64,000 bases of DNA from Rhodoferax lacus. Its GTDB lineage: Bacteria; Pseudomonadota; Gammaproteobacteria; Burkholderiales; Burkholderiaceae_C. A model generated the notes under the pieces. That model saw only the letters and a program-made list of their open reading frames with translations, was not told the DNA's origin and did not search any database. The position numbers and the translations under genes were made by a program. This document shows positions 47,821 to 57,632 of this stretch, one piece after another. Location: assembly GCF_003415675.1 (NCBI RefSeq), contig NZ_QFZK01000001.1, positions 682,001 to 746,000 of the forward strand, read 5' to 3'. Numbering within the stretch: the first letter of the stretch is position 1; each line of letters starts with the position of its first letter.

Positions 47821-49261
47821 AAACACCCACCCCACACTGCGTGGCACCCGCCTGGTGCTGGGCAGCCTGGCACTGGCCACACTGGCCGCCTGTGCCAACT
47901 TCTCCGGAATAGACCCCACCGCCAAGCCGCTGGATGCCAGCAGCCTGGGCCTGAAAAACCTGAATGCCACGCAAGACGCCGAGCGCACGGCCACCGACAG
48001 CGACTGGTGGCTGGGCTTTGGCGATGCACAGCTCAACGCCCTGGTGCAGACGGCCCTGCAAAGCAACCCGGGCCTGAAGGTTGCGCAGGCCCGCCTGAGC
48101 CGCGCGCTGGCCAATAGCAGCACCGTGGCTGCCGTGGATGGCCCCCAAGTGAATGGCGCGCTGGACCTGACACGCCAGCTGTATTCAGCCAACAGCATCT
48201 ACCCGGCGCCCTTTGGCGGCTCGGTGCGCGACAGCGGCACCCTGCAGGCCACAGCCAGTTGGGAACTGGACTTCTTTGGCAAGAACCAGGCCGCGCTGGA
48301 CGCCAGCATCGGCCAGATACGTGCCACCCAAGCCGATACCCGTGCAGCGCGCGGCCTCCTGGCAGCCAATGTGAGCCGCAGCTACTTCCAGTTGGTGCGC
48401 CTGCAAGCGCAGCTTGAACTGGCCCAGCGAACCCTGGCCCTGCGCGAGCAGACCCAAGGCCTGGTGCGTGACCGCGTCAGCAACGGCCTGGATACCCAAC
48501 TGGAACTTCAGCAGTCCGCCAGCGCCCTGCCCGACGCCCGGCTGCAAATCGAAATGCTCAACGAGCAAAAAGCCTTGACGCTCAACGCACTGGCGGCCCT
48601 CACGGCCCAGCCCGTCTCGGCGCTGAAGCTTGAGCTGCCCGCGCTGGACACTGTCTCCGGTGTCAGCGTGGCCCAGTCCATGCCGCTGGATTTGCTGGGG
48701 CGGCGCTCTGATATTGCTGCCGCCCGCTGGCGCGTGGAAGCCGCCCTCAAGGACGTGGCCGCTTCCAAAGCGCAGTTCTATCCGAACATCAACCTCGTGG
48801 CCTTCGCGGGTTTTTCCAGCATCGGCTTTGACAAGCTGCTTAAAAGCGACAGCGAGCAATGGGGCGTGGGCCCGGCCATTCGCCTGCCCCTCTTTGAAGG
48901 TGGTCGCCTGCGTGCCAACTTGCGCGGCAAGACGGCCGATCTGGATGCCGCCATTGAGAGCTACAACGCCCAGGTGCTGGACGCTGTGCATGAGGTGGCC
49001 GACCGCATCACCTCGGCGCAGGCCGTGCGCCGCCAACAGGCCGAGCAGGCCACAGCGCAAAGTGCGACCGAGAGCGCCTATGCCATTGCCCAGCAACGCT
49101 ACAAGGCCGGATTGTCGAACTACCTGAACGTGCTCAGCGCCGAAGCCCCTTTGTTGGCCCAGCGTCGCCAGCGCGTGGACCTGGCCGCCCGCGCGCTGGA
49201 TGCGCAGGTGCAAATCCTGCACGCCATCGGCGGTGACCTGCCTGCCGCCGCTGCGCAGTAA
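47807..49261 (+). CDS. Outer-membrane efflux lipoprotein (NodT/OprM family)
   Basis: 484 residues. Lipobox LAAC with Cys29, then DWWLGFGDAQLNALVQTALQSNPGLKVAQARL, the standard start of outer-membrane factors, and two efflux-protein repeats of long helices. GGSVRDSGTLQATASWELDFFGKNQAALDAS is a typical barrel entry. Forms the outer duct for the EmrA-EmrB pump encoded next. Confidence 0.9.
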   Translation: MQLPENTHPTLRGTRLVLGSLALATLAACANFSGIDPTAKPLDASSLGLKNLNATQDAERTATDSDWWLGFGDAQLNALVQTALQSNPGLKVAQARLSRALANSSTVAAVDGPQVNGALDLTRQLYSANSIYPAPFGGSVRDSGTLQATASWELDFFGKNQAALDASIGQIRATQADTRAARGLLAANVSRSYFQLVRLQAQLELAQRTLALREQTQGLVRDRVSNGLDTQLELQQSASALPDARLQIEMLNEQKALTLNALAALTAQPVSALKLELPALDTVSGVSVAQSMPLDLLGRRSDIAAARWRVEAALKDVAASKAQFYPNINLVAFAGFSSIGFDKLLKSDSEQWGVGPAIRLPLFEGGRLRANLRGKTADLDAAIESYNAQVLDAVHEVADRITSAQAVRRQQAEQATAQSATESAYAIAQQRYKAGLSNYLNVLSAEAPLLAQRRQRVDLAARALDAQVQILHAIGGDLPAAAAQ

Positions 49262-49333
49262 GCACCCTGCGGCGACACCCAGCACACACCAAGAACAACC
49301 CCCATACACACCCCATTCGAAGCGAAGAACACC

Positions 49334-50569
49334 ATGACTGAAGCCAATACCTCTGCCGCCCCTCTAGCCGCAACAACCCAGCCCGCAGCCCCCAACTCCA
49401 AGCGCGCCAAGGCCCTCAAAGGCGTGGCCCTGGTCGTCCTGCTGGGCCTGGCCTATGGTGGCTATGAGTGGTACATCGGCCGCCAGGAGGAAGCCACCGA
49501 CAACGCTTACGTGCAAGGCAATGTGGTGCAGATCACGCCGCAGGTGGGCGGCACCGTGACCGCCATCTTTGCCGACGACACCGACTTTGTGAAAGCCGGC
49601 CAGGCCCTGGTACAACTCGACCCGGCCGACGCCAAAGTGGCCCTGGACCAGGCCGAGGCCAACCTAGCCCAGGCCGTGCGCCAGGTGCGCGCCCTGTATG
49701 CCAACAACAGCACCCTGGGCGCGCAGATCGCCGTGCGCGAGTCCGACATCACCCGTGCCCGCACCGACCTGGCCCGCGCCACCGATGACCTGAACCGCCG
49801 CCAGGCGCTGGTGGGCAATGGTGCCGTATCCAAGGAAGAGCTGGGCCACGCCCAGTCCCAAGTCAACCTGGCGCAAAACGCGCTGACTGCCGCCCAGGCC
49901 GGTGTGACCGCCGCGCGTGAGCAACTGAACAGCAACCAGACCCTGACCGAAGGAACACGCATCGAGTCGCACCCCAGTGTGCTGGCAGCCTCTGCCAAGC
50001 TGCGTGAAGCCTACCTGGCTGTGCACCGCGCCGCCCTGCCCGCGCCCGTGGACGGCTACGTGGCCAAACGCACCGTGCAACTGGGCCAGCGCGTAGCCGC
50101 TGGTGCGCCGCTGATGTCGCTGATTCCGTTGAACCAGTTGTGGGTGGATGCCAATTTCAAGGAAGTGCAGTTGCGCAACATCCGCTTGGGCCAACCCGTC
50201 AAGCTCACCGCTGACGTGTACGGCACGCGCCTGGAATACAAGGGCACCGTGGTGGGTATGGGTGCCGGCACAGGTGCCGCTTTTGCCCTGCTGCCCGCAC
50301 AGAACGCCACCGGCAACTGGATCAAGGTGGTGCAGCGTGTGCCGGTGCGCATTGCGCTGGATGCTCAGCAACTGGTAAGCAACCCGCTGCGCGTGGGCCT
50401 GTCCATGGAAGCCTCGGTGGACATCAGCGACCAGAGTGGCAAGTCCTTGTCGGAGGCGCCCCACCCCACATCAGCCGTGCAGACACAGGTCTACGCCGAT
50501 ATGGACAAGGGCGCTGCGGACGCTGCGCACAAGATCATCCTGGCCAACGCCGGCAAGGGCAGCAAGTAA
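49334..50569 (+). CDS. emrA: EmrA-like membrane fusion protein
   Basis: 411 residues, HlyD family. One N-terminal membrane segment (ALKGVALVVLLGLAYGGYEWYIG), biotinyl-lipoyl halves (ATDNAYVQGNVVQITPQVGGTV ... ALPAPVDGYVAKRTVQLGQRV) around a coiled-coil hairpin (about 95-205), then a beta-barrel part. Links EmrB to the outer-membrane factor. Confidence 0.91.
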   Translation: MTEANTSAAPLAATTQPAAPNSKRAKALKGVALVVLLGLAYGGYEWYIGRQEEATDNAYVQGNVVQITPQVGGTVTAIFADDTDFVKAGQALVQLDPADAKVALDQAEANLAQAVRQVRALYANNSTLGAQIAVRESDITRARTDLARATDDLNRRQALVGNGAVSKEELGHAQSQVNLAQNALTAAQAGVTAAREQLNSNQTLTEGTRIESHPSVLAASAKLREAYLAVHRAALPAPVDGYVAKRTVQLGQRVAAGAPLMSLIPLNQLWVDANFKEVQLRNIRLGQPVKLTADVYGTRLEYKGTVVGMGAGTGAAFALLPAQNATGNWIKVVQRVPVRIALDAQQLVSNPLRVGLSMEASVDISDQSGKSLSEAPHPTSAVQTQVYADMDKGAADAAHKIILANAGKGSK

Positions 50570-50598
50570 GCCGCGCTTTGCGCAACGCTTGACCATCC

Positions 50599-52164
50599 AT
50601 GGCAACTGCTCCCGCCTACTCCCCCCACCCGCCGCTGCAAGGCTCGGCCCGCATGTGGGCCACGATTGCGCTCTCGGCGGCCACCTTCATGAATGTGCTG
50701 GATTCGTCCATCGCCAATGTGTCGCTGCCGGCCATTGCCGGTGACCTGGGCGTCAGCCCCAACCAGGGCACCTGGGTCATCACCAGCTTTGGTGTGGCCA
50801 ATGCGATTGCCCTGCCGCTTACCGGCTGGCTGTCGCAACGCTTCGGTCAGGTGCGCCTGTTCGTGGCCAGTGTGCTGCTGTTTGTGATTTCCTCCTGGCT
50901 GTGCGGCCTGGCGCCCAACATGAATGTGCTGATTGCCATGCGCGCGCTGCAAGGCTTTGTGGCCGGGCCCATGATGCCGCTGGCCCAGACCCTGCTGCTT
51001 TCCAGCTATCCACCCGCACTCGCCGGCATGGCCATGGCGCTCTGGGCCATGACCACGCTGGTGGCACCCGTGATGGGGCCTTTGCTGGGCGGCTGGATTA
51101 CCGACCACATGCACTGGGGCTGGATCTTTTTCATCAATATCCCGGTGGGCATTGCCGCAGCCGCTGCGGCCTGGGCGCTGCTCCACAAGCGCGAAACGCA
51201 GATCCGCAAGCTGCCCATTGACAGCGTGGGCCTGGCCTTGCTGGTGGTGGCCGTCAGCACGCTGCAAATCATGCTCGACAAGGGCAAGGAGCTGGACTGG
51301 TTCCACTCGCCCGAAGTCATCGTGCTGGCCAGCGTGTCGGCCATCGGCTTTGCTTTCTTCATCGCATGGGAGCTCACGGATGAACACCCGGTGGTGGATC
51401 TGCGCATGCTCAAGGTGCGCAACTTCTGGACCGGCACTCTCTCCATGACGGTGGCCTACAGCCTGTTCATGGGCAACCTGGTGCTGCTGCCCCTGTGGCT
51501 GCAGCAGTTCATGGGCTACACCTCCACGCAGGCGGGCATGCTGATGGCACCGGTGGGCCTGTTTGCCATCATCCTGTCGCCACTGGTGGGCAAGAACATC
51601 CAGAAGTTTGATCCGCGCGCAATCACCACCTTCGCCTTCATCGTGTTTGCGCTGGTGCTGTGGATGCGCTCCAACTTCAATACCCAGGCCGACTTTGGCA
51701 CGCTGATGGTTCCCACCCTCATCCAGGGCATTGCGCTGGCCTGCTTCTTTATTCCGCTGACCTCCATCACCCTGGGTGGCATTGCGCCGGACAAGATTGC
51801 TGCAGCCTCGGGGCTGTCGAGCTTTGCGCGGATTGTGGGCGGCTCGTTTGGCACGTCGGTGGCCATCACCCTCTGGCAAGACCGTGCCGCCTTGCACCAT
51901 GCGCAGTTGGCCGAGCTGATCAACCGCGGCAGCGTGGCGACAAACAGCACCCTGTCCAACTTTGCAGCAGCAGGCATGGACAGTGCGCAGGCCCTCTCGC
52001 AAATCAACCGCATGATTGACCAGCAGGCTTTCACGCTGGCGGCCAATGACGTGTTCTACGGATCGTCGGTTATTTTCATGCTGCTAATCCCCTTGATCTG
52101 GCTGTCACACCCGTCCAAAAAGAACGGCCAGGCTTCGGCAGACGCCGCTGCGGGCGCACACTAA
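50599..52164 (+). CDS. emrB: EmrB-like MFS multidrug transporter (DHA2, 14 TM)
   Basis: 521 residues with about 14 hydrophobic segments. FMNVLDSSIANVSLPAIAGDLGVSPNQGTWVITSF is the DHA2 segment-1 motif and GPLLGGWITDHMHWGWIFFINIPVG motif C. Proton-driven drug export in complex with EmrA and the outer-membrane factor. Last gene of the marR operon. Confidence 0.93.
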   Translation: MATAPAYSPHPPLQGSARMWATIALSAATFMNVLDSSIANVSLPAIAGDLGVSPNQGTWVITSFGVANAIALPLTGWLSQRFGQVRLFVASVLLFVISSWLCGLAPNMNVLIAMRALQGFVAGPMMPLAQTLLLSSYPPALAGMAMALWAMTTLVAPVMGPLLGGWITDHMHWGWIFFINIPVGIAAAAAAWALLHKRETQIRKLPIDSVGLALLVVAVSTLQIMLDKGKELDWFHSPEVIVLASVSAIGFAFFIAWELTDEHPVVDLRMLKVRNFWTGTLSMTVAYSLFMGNLVLLPLWLQQFMGYTSTQAGMLMAPVGLFAIILSPLVGKNIQKFDPRAITTFAFIVFALVLWMRSNFNTQADFGTLMVPTLIQGIALACFFIPLTSITLGGIAPDKIAAASGLSSFARIVGGSFGTSVAITLWQDRAALHHAQLAELINRGSVATNSTLSNFAAAGMDSAQALSQINRMIDQQAFTLAANDVFYGSSVIFMLLIPLIWLSHPSKKNGQASADAAAGAH

Positions 52165-52185
52165 AAAGCGCTTTGCCCATTGGAT

Positions 52186-52211
52186 GCCCGGTGCCATACT
52201 AAGCACCGGGC
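52186..52211. other. Stem-loop after emrB
   Basis: GCCCGGTGC (52186-52194) and GCACCGGGC (52203-52211) form a 9-pair stem with an 8-base loop, 22 bases after the emrB stop. No T-run follows on the plus strand, so rho-independent termination is doubtful. The rest of the 138-base gap contains the GGACAG site for the next gene. Confidence 0.5.
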
Positions 52212-52302
52212 CCCAAGGCCCGCTGCGCCAGGGTGAGGACGCAAGACTCCATGCATTTGCCATTCAGCCGGCCTGCTTGTGTGCAACCACAATGGGACAG
52301 AC

Positions 52303-54297
52303 ATGAAATACTTGTCAGCTTCCAGTAGCACGCCATCCAAGCACTGGCGGCACCGGACGCAGCACGGCATGCAGAGTGTGGCCAAGCTTCTGGTCGACAT
52401 ACTGGGCCTGCGGCTCAAAGACCAGATTGCCGTGGAAGAGCGCGTGCGCCACGTGGGCGCAACCGCTTGGATAGCGCTGGTCGTCGGCGCCTCTTTTGCC
52501 CTGTTCAACCTCCTGACCAAAGGCATGTTGGCGCTGGGCCTGGTGGAACTGGGCGCGGTATTGCTGTGCCTGTTGCCAGCCGTTTGGCTGAGCAACCAGC
52601 CCCAGCAGGTGGCCCTTGCAGAAGCCTTGATGCTGATCGCCGCTGTGGTGATTCTGGGTGCGCTGATTGTGTTTGGTGGTGTATCCGGCACGGGCGTGCT
52701 GTGGGTATTTACCGCGCCCTTTGTTGCCTTCTTCCTGGCCGGTCAGCGGCGCGGCTGGTGGTATAGCCTGGGCTTTATTGCTGCCACCGCGGTCTACCTG
52801 GGATGGGTGGCCCCACAACTGTCCTTTGCCTATCCCTATTCCCGCGAGTTTGCCATCCACTTCGTGCTGGCCCTGTGTTTCTATACCCTGACGGCAGCTG
52901 CCTTCAACCAGTTGCGCACCCGCTTTGAAGAGCAGCTGCAGCAGCGAGTGGAAGAGAAGACCGCCCACTCCAAAGCGCTGCTGGAGCAACTGCAATTTCT
53001 GGCCACCCATGACACATTGACCAGCCTGCCCAACAAGGTGCTGCTGCTGGACCTGCTCAAGGACGAAATGCAGGCCGCTGCGCAGGAAGCGCGCGGCCTG
53101 CTGGTCTGCAATCTGCACCTGGAACGCTTTTTTGAACTGTGCAATGTGCTGGGCAACGAGGGCAGCGACAAACTGGTGCGCCACATTGCCGAACACCTGG
53201 AACTGCTGGCCAAGGGCAACGGAACCCTGGCGCGCACCGGGCGGGATGAGTTTGTGATTGTCTACCGACTCAGTGAGACCGCCTTGGCACCCAGGGTGCT
53301 GCAACAGTTTGTGGACGAGCGGCAGTTTTCCGTGCGTGAACAGGGCTACACCCTGTACATCGAATTCACATTGGGCCTGGCAATCTTTCCCTTACATGCC
53401 GACAGCCCGCAACGGCTGCTGGACAAGGCCGAGCAGGCCATGTTGCAGGCCCGCAAGAGCGGCCAGCCCTGGAATGTGTATGACGCCGAGCAGGAGCAGG
53501 TCTTTGTGCGCCACCACCTGCTGTTCGGCAAGCTGCGCGAGGCCTTGATCAAGCAGCACCTGCGCGTGCACTACCAGCCCCAGATTGACCTGCGCACCGG
53601 CCGCGTGCTGGGCGCCGAGGCGCTCACGCGTTGGATGGACCCTGACAGCGGCATGATCCCCCCCAGTGTTTTTATACCGGTAGCCGAAGAGTCTGGCCTG
53701 ATTCGCCAGCTCACCAACTGGCTGGTGGACGAATGTATGCGCGACTGTGCCGCCTGGCGCCGCCAGGGCCTGGACCTGCACGTGTCCATCAACCTCTCGG
53801 CCCTGAACCTGCTGGACCCGGCGCTCATGGGGGTGCTGCAAGCCGGCCTGGCCAAGACCGGCCTGCACGCCCAATACGTCAACCTGGAAATCACCGAGAG
53901 CTGCTTCATGGCCTCGCCCGAGCGGGCCATGGAGGTCATTGGCCGCATGCATGACTGCGGCTTCAAGCTCTCGATTGATGACTTTGGCACCGGCTATTCA
54001 TCGCTGTCATACATGAAGAACCTGCCGATTGACGAGCTCAAGATCGATCAGTCCTTTGTGCGCAATCTTCTGAACAACCAGGGCGACCAGGCCATCGTGT
54101 CGTCCACGATTGAGCTGGCCCACAACCTGCAACTCCTGGTGGTGGCCGAGGGCATTGAAAACACGGCCACCGCCGACTGGCTGTGCTCGCGCGGATGCGA
54201 CATCGGCCAAGGCTACAGCTTCGCGCGGCCCGAGCCCGCAGACGCGCTGGTGGCCATGGCCATACGCCGCGGCACCGGCCGGGACATGGTGGCATGA
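52303..54297 (+). CDS. Membrane-bound diguanylate-signalling protein: degenerate GGDEF plus EAL phosphodiesterase
   Basis: 664 residues. Six hydrophobic segments at about 52-200, a short coiled coil (205-230), a GGDEF-like domain whose motif is GRDEF (313-317) and so probably no cyclase, then an EAL domain with EAL at 439-441, INLSAL, LEITES, IDDFGTGYSSLSYMKNLPIDELKIDQSF and AEGIE. The metal-binding residues all appear present, so c-di-GMP hydrolysis is likely. Start ATG 52303. The stop overlaps the next gene as ATGA. Confidence 0.9.
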   Translation: MKYLSASSSTPSKHWRHRTQHGMQSVAKLLVDILGLRLKDQIAVEERVRHVGATAWIALVVGASFALFNLLTKGMLALGLVELGAVLLCLLPAVWLSNQPQQVALAEALMLIAAVVILGALIVFGGVSGTGVLWVFTAPFVAFFLAGQRRGWWYSLGFIAATAVYLGWVAPQLSFAYPYSREFAIHFVLALCFYTLTAAAFNQLRTRFEEQLQQRVEEKTAHSKALLEQLQFLATHDTLTSLPNKVLLLDLLKDEMQAAAQEARGLLVCNLHLERFFELCNVLGNEGSDKLVRHIAEHLELLAKGNGTLARTGRDEFVIVYRLSETALAPRVLQQFVDERQFSVREQGYTLYIEFTLGLAIFPLHADSPQRLLDKAEQAMLQARKSGQPWNVYDAEQEQVFVRHHLLFGKLREALIKQHLRVHYQPQIDLRTGRVLGAEALTRWMDPDSGMIPPSVFIPVAEESGLIRQLTNWLVDECMRDCAAWRRQGLDLHVSINLSALNLLDPALMGVLQAGLAKTGLHAQYVNLEITESCFMASPERAMEVIGRMHDCGFKLSIDDFGTGYSSLSYMKNLPIDELKIDQSFVRNLLNNQGDQAIVSSTIELAHNLQLLVVAEGIENTATADWLCSRGCDIGQGYSFARPEPADALVAMAIRRGTGRDMVA

Positions 54298-55133
54298 AGA
54301 TCATCCACCTGAGCGACACCCACGTCGGGCGGGACAACAACGCGCAGCGCCTGCAAGCCCTGCTGGATGACATTGCCAGCCTGGGCGCACCGACCGATTC
54401 CCTGATCATCCACACCGGCGACCTCAATGACACGGGAAGCCTGGACGCCATGCAGCAAAGCCGCGCCCTGCTGGACCCCATGGTGGCCAAGGGCTGGCGC
54501 ATGCTGCTGTGCCCGGGCAACCACGACTGTGGTGATGCCAGGCATGTGGACCCGCACTGTGCACAGGCCTTTAGCGACCATTTCAGCAGCTACCTGTTTG
54601 GCACACAACCCAAGCAGTACCCGGTGCTGACGCTGACGCCAGACTGCGCCCTGATCGGGCTCGATTCCAACGCCGCAGAGATGTCCTGGTGGCAGCGCTG
54701 GGCGGCCGAGGGCTTTCTGGGCGCAGCACAGATCCGTGCACTCAACACGCTCCTGGACCGGCCTGACGTGCGCCAGCGCAAGGTGCTGCTGTACCTGCAC
54801 CACCACCCGTTCTTTGACGCCTTTGCCGTGAGAGCCGACGTGGGTGACAAGGGTTTTCTGTCGCACCTGGTGGGCTGGAACACGCGCCGCTTTCGCCGCC
54901 TGAAAGACGCTTACAGCCTGATGCAATGCATACGCGACCGCGTGGACATCCTGCTGTTTGGCCACCAACACTTTGGCCTGGACTACAGCACGGAGGGACA
55001 GCGCTACGGCATCCCGCTGGCACTCGATGGCAGCTCCAGCACCGCCACGCAAATGGATACGGACAGGATGCGGTATCGGGTAATAGATACGGACGCGGGC
55101 ACGGTGGTGACCCGGTTTGTGGCGCTGCCGTAA
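54294..55133 (+). CDS. Calcineurin-like metallophosphoesterase
   Basis: 279 residues. Metal motifs in order: SDTHVGRD (7-14), GDLND, PGNHDCGD, LHHHPFFDAF and FGHQHFG; this is the CpdA/Icc-like class III phosphodiesterase pattern. Substrate unknown: cAMP, another cyclic nucleotide or a phosphoester. Translational coupling to the EAL gene suggests a shared role in nucleotide signalling, by inference. Confidence 0.88.
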   Translation: MKIIHLSDTHVGRDNNAQRLQALLDDIASLGAPTDSLIIHTGDLNDTGSLDAMQQSRALLDPMVAKGWRMLLCPGNHDCGDARHVDPHCAQAFSDHFSSYLFGTQPKQYPVLTLTPDCALIGLDSNAAEMSWWQRWAAEGFLGAAQIRALNTLLDRPDVRQRKVLLYLHHHPFFDAFAVRADVGDKGFLSHLVGWNTRRFRRLKDAYSLMQCIRDRVDILLFGHQHFGLDYSTEGQRYGIPLALDGSSSTATQMDTDRMRYRVIDTDAGTVVTRFVALP

Positions 55134-55166
55134 AAAAGGGAAGTCAGGCATTCCTGCCCGCTTCCC
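55132..55166 (-). terminator. Terminator of the EET operon (minus strand)
   Basis: Read on the minus strand: GGGAAG stem (55161-55166), inner CAGG/CCTG pairs, closing CTTCCC (55138-55143), then TTTTTT (55132-55137). It lies 55 bases after the barrel gene stop. A second stem, GGGTTT-G-AAACCC (55185-55197), sits between. Confidence 0.75.
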
Positions 55167-55220
55167 CTGTGAATACGGCAAACGGGGTTTGAAACCCGCC
55201 CACCGGATTGCCCGATTCGC

Positions 55221-57587
55221 CTAGAACTTCATGATGTAGGCAACACCGAAGAAGTTGGTCGTCTGGTCCTGCTTCAGGCTGACGGTGGTGCCGTCAGAGT
55301 AGACGAAGGGCACGCCGTTGTAGCCGTAACTCCACTCGTTGAGCTTGGCTTGCTGGCTGACCAGGACCGCCTTGATGGAAGACTTCTTGTCCAGCGTGTA
55401 CTTGGCAAACAGGCTCAGTGTGGTGGTCTGGTAGACCACATCGGGCAGGCCGACTGCTGCCTGTTGCAGGTTGGCCGCGCTGGCTGCTGCGCCCGTGTTG
55501 GTTGGGGAGGCGGCAATACCGTACTTGGTTGTGTCGTTCAGATACTCCACATTGGCGCCTACCTCCAGTCGACCGGTGGGAGACCCCACCACACCCAGAC
55601 CCAAGGCGTCACTGTTGGACTTGATGTCGGCCAGATAGCCCGTGCTGTGGTTGACCTTCAGGTCCTGCACACCCTGGGACAGGTAGCCGGTCAGCTTCCA
55701 GGCCTCGCTCAGGGCGTACTGGGCATCAATGCTGTAGATCGATGAACCGGTTTCGCGCCACCCCTTGCCACCTGCAACCGCGCTGGCAGCGGTTGAATTT
55801 TTATCGGTGCCGTTTTCCGCATAGAACTGCACTTCCAAAGCGTCCGTTGGCGTCCAATTGGCGGAGAGCTTGACCTTCTCACGGTCAATATCAGCCATGT
55901 TCATGGGGAAGGCATTCGTCGCGTTCAAGGCGATGAACTGGCTTGCCGGAGCCGTCTTGCCATAGCCCAGTCCGGCATTGACGAACGCAGCGCTGTTGCT
56001 CAGGCTTGTCCAGTCGGACCCCGTGCGTTTGGAATTGGAATATCCAATTGCGCCGGTAAAGGTTTCCGACACCGAGCGGCGCAGCTCCAGCCGGTAACCG
56101 TTCTCTTCGTTCTTGGCGCGCACGGCACCCAAACCAGCCAGTTCCTCTTCCGTGATGGACACGGGCACCGGACGGTCGTAGCTGGTGTAGTCAAGACCCA
56201 CTGTTCCGCGCAGATCCGCGGGCAACTGGTAAGAGGCCTCGAGCTTGCCTGTCAGCTTGGTGGAGGAGGCGCGGTAGTTGAACCAGGACCGGTTCACATA
56301 GGTACGGGGCGTGGTTGTGGGCAAGATCTCGCCACCCTCGACGTTGTACAGCGCCTCTGGGGTGTGGTCGTCCTTGTCCTCATAGCGCACGTTGGCCAGA
56401 AGGGACAGCTTTGGCAGAGGACGCGAGGTGATACCAATCTGCAGCAGATTGGTGTCCACCACGCCCCCCAGGTTGCTCACCCCGGCGGGGGCACCGAGCA
56501 GGCCCATGCTGGCAAAGTCTTCGGTTTGCGTGGCGTGGGTATATGCGTAGCGAAAGTTGATGTTCGTGCTGGGCGCCAGTTTGGCGTTGCCCGACAGATA
56601 GAACTGGTGGGCTTCGTTGTCCGGGGCCAATGCCATGGGCAACTGCAACACATTTTGCAGGCTGGTTCCGCCACCGGCTATGACGGTGCTGGGCACTGCG
56701 GGAAACAGCGTGCCCAGATTCCCGGAAGGGTTGTACAGCAGGTTGGGCACCACTGCCCGCAGGCTGCCGTTGGCATTGTTGTAGAAGGAACCGTAATAGC
56801 CAGTGCTGAGGTTGTAGCCCTGGCCGGCGTAGTTGAGCTTGATCTCCAACTGTTTGGTGGTGGAGTTGACCGGCTCGTCCAGCAGCAGCAAGGCGTATTT
56901 TTGATTCGTCGCGCTCTGGGTAATGGCTGCATTGGAGGGGCCACCGCACACATAGGCTGCGCAGTCATAGCCCCGGCTGATGGCGCGGTCGCCCTTCTTG
57001 TCTTCGTTCTTGAAGCTCACCTCGAACTGCAGGTTGGAACTGATCCACTTCTCGCCTGCCAGACCCAAGCCAATGCGCTGGAGCTTGAAGTCCTGGTCTG
57101 CACCCGTGCCTGGCTTGCCCACGCTGCCCACTGTGGTGCCGGCCGCCAGGGGGACCACATTATTGACGGTGGTACCGAGGCCGGTGAGGCCGGTATTGAG
57201 GGTTCTGGGGTCGCGCCGAACCAGTTCGTAATAGTCCAGCGAATACTTCCAGTCGCCCTGCTTCTCGCGTGCAAAGCTGAGCTCGCGGCTTTCCAGCCCC
57301 AGATCGCGCCCCTTGATGATCATGACGACACCGCTGGCATCGTCGCGCTTGGTGCTGTCGATATCGAGTTGCAGCACCGCCTCTTCATTGCGCCGCCCGT
57401 TGTACTGCCCCATCAAGGAGGCATCCCGCTTGCCGCCGTTGATGATGCCGGCACCCACGCTGACAGTGCTGTCCGGCGTGGTCAGTTCGGCCGCGTCAGC
57501 CTGTGCAAATGCCGGGGCGCAGGCCGCCACTACGGCCATGGAAACCAGCGTTCTGCTAAACGAGAAGGTTTGCTTGTTGATGTTCAT
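55221..57587 (-). CDS. mtoB: MtrB/PioB-family outer-membrane beta-barrel (decaheme-cytochrome sheath)
   Basis: 788 residues. Signal peptide FSRTLVSMAVVAACAPAFA|QA, then repeated amphipathic strands with alternating aromatic residues and the C-terminal NFFGVAYIMKF ending in Phe, as barrel proteins do. Segments such as FAREKQGDWKYSLDYYELVRRDPRTLNTGL and TAPASQFIALNATNAFPMNMADIDREKVKLSANWTP are characteristic of MtrB/PioB. In such systems the barrel holds a decaheme protein so that electrons cross the membrane. The N-terminal CxxC of Shewanella MtrB is missing; the mature protein has one Cys pair, Cys209-x4-Cys214. AAGGTGAT precedes the ATG. Symbol given by analogy with MtoB. Confidence 0.88.
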   Translation of the reverse strand: MNINKQTFSFSRTLVSMAVVAACAPAFAQADAAELTTPDSTVSVGAGIINGGKRDASLMGQYNGRRNEEAVLQLDIDSTKRDDASGVVMIIKGRDLGLESRELSFAREKQGDWKYSLDYYELVRRDPRTLNTGLTGLGTTVNNVVPLAAGTTVGSVGKPGTGADQDFKLQRIGLGLAGEKWISSNLQFEVSFKNEDKKGDRAISRGYDCAAYVCGGPSNAAITQSATNQKYALLLLDEPVNSTTKQLEIKLNYAGQGYNLSTGYYGSFYNNANGSLRAVVPNLLYNPSGNLGTLFPAVPSTVIAGGGTSLQNVLQLPMALAPDNEAHQFYLSGNAKLAPSTNINFRYAYTHATQTEDFASMGLLGAPAGVSNLGGVVDTNLLQIGITSRPLPKLSLLANVRYEDKDDHTPEALYNVEGGEILPTTTPRTYVNRSWFNYRASSTKLTGKLEASYQLPADLRGTVGLDYTSYDRPVPVSITEEELAGLGAVRAKNEENGYRLELRRSVSETFTGAIGYSNSKRTGSDWTSLSNSAAFVNAGLGYGKTAPASQFIALNATNAFPMNMADIDREKVKLSANWTPTDALEVQFYAENGTDKNSTAASAVAGGKGWRETGSSIYSIDAQYALSEAWKLTGYLSQGVQDLKVNHSTGYLADIKSNSDALGLGVVGSPTGRLEVGANVEYLNDTTKYGIAASPTNTGAAASAANLQQAAVGLPDVVYQTTTLSLFAKYTLDKKSSIKAVLVSQQAKLNEWSYGYNGVPFVYSDGTTVSLKQDQTTNFFGVAYIMKF

Positions 57588-57632
57588 GGTAGATCACCTT
57601 ATTAACCAATTTTTTAAAAGTACAGGCGGCTA

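Noticed and set aside
52186..52211. Rho-independent terminator after emrB
   Set aside because: Good stem but followed by CCCAAGG, not a T-run; kept only as a stem-loop.
52212..52302. Possible c-di-GMP (GEMM) riboswitch before the EAL gene, because of GAGGACGCAAGACTCC
   Set aside because: Only the ACGCA-like piece resembles the motif; the GGCAAACC part and the second conserved stem are absent.
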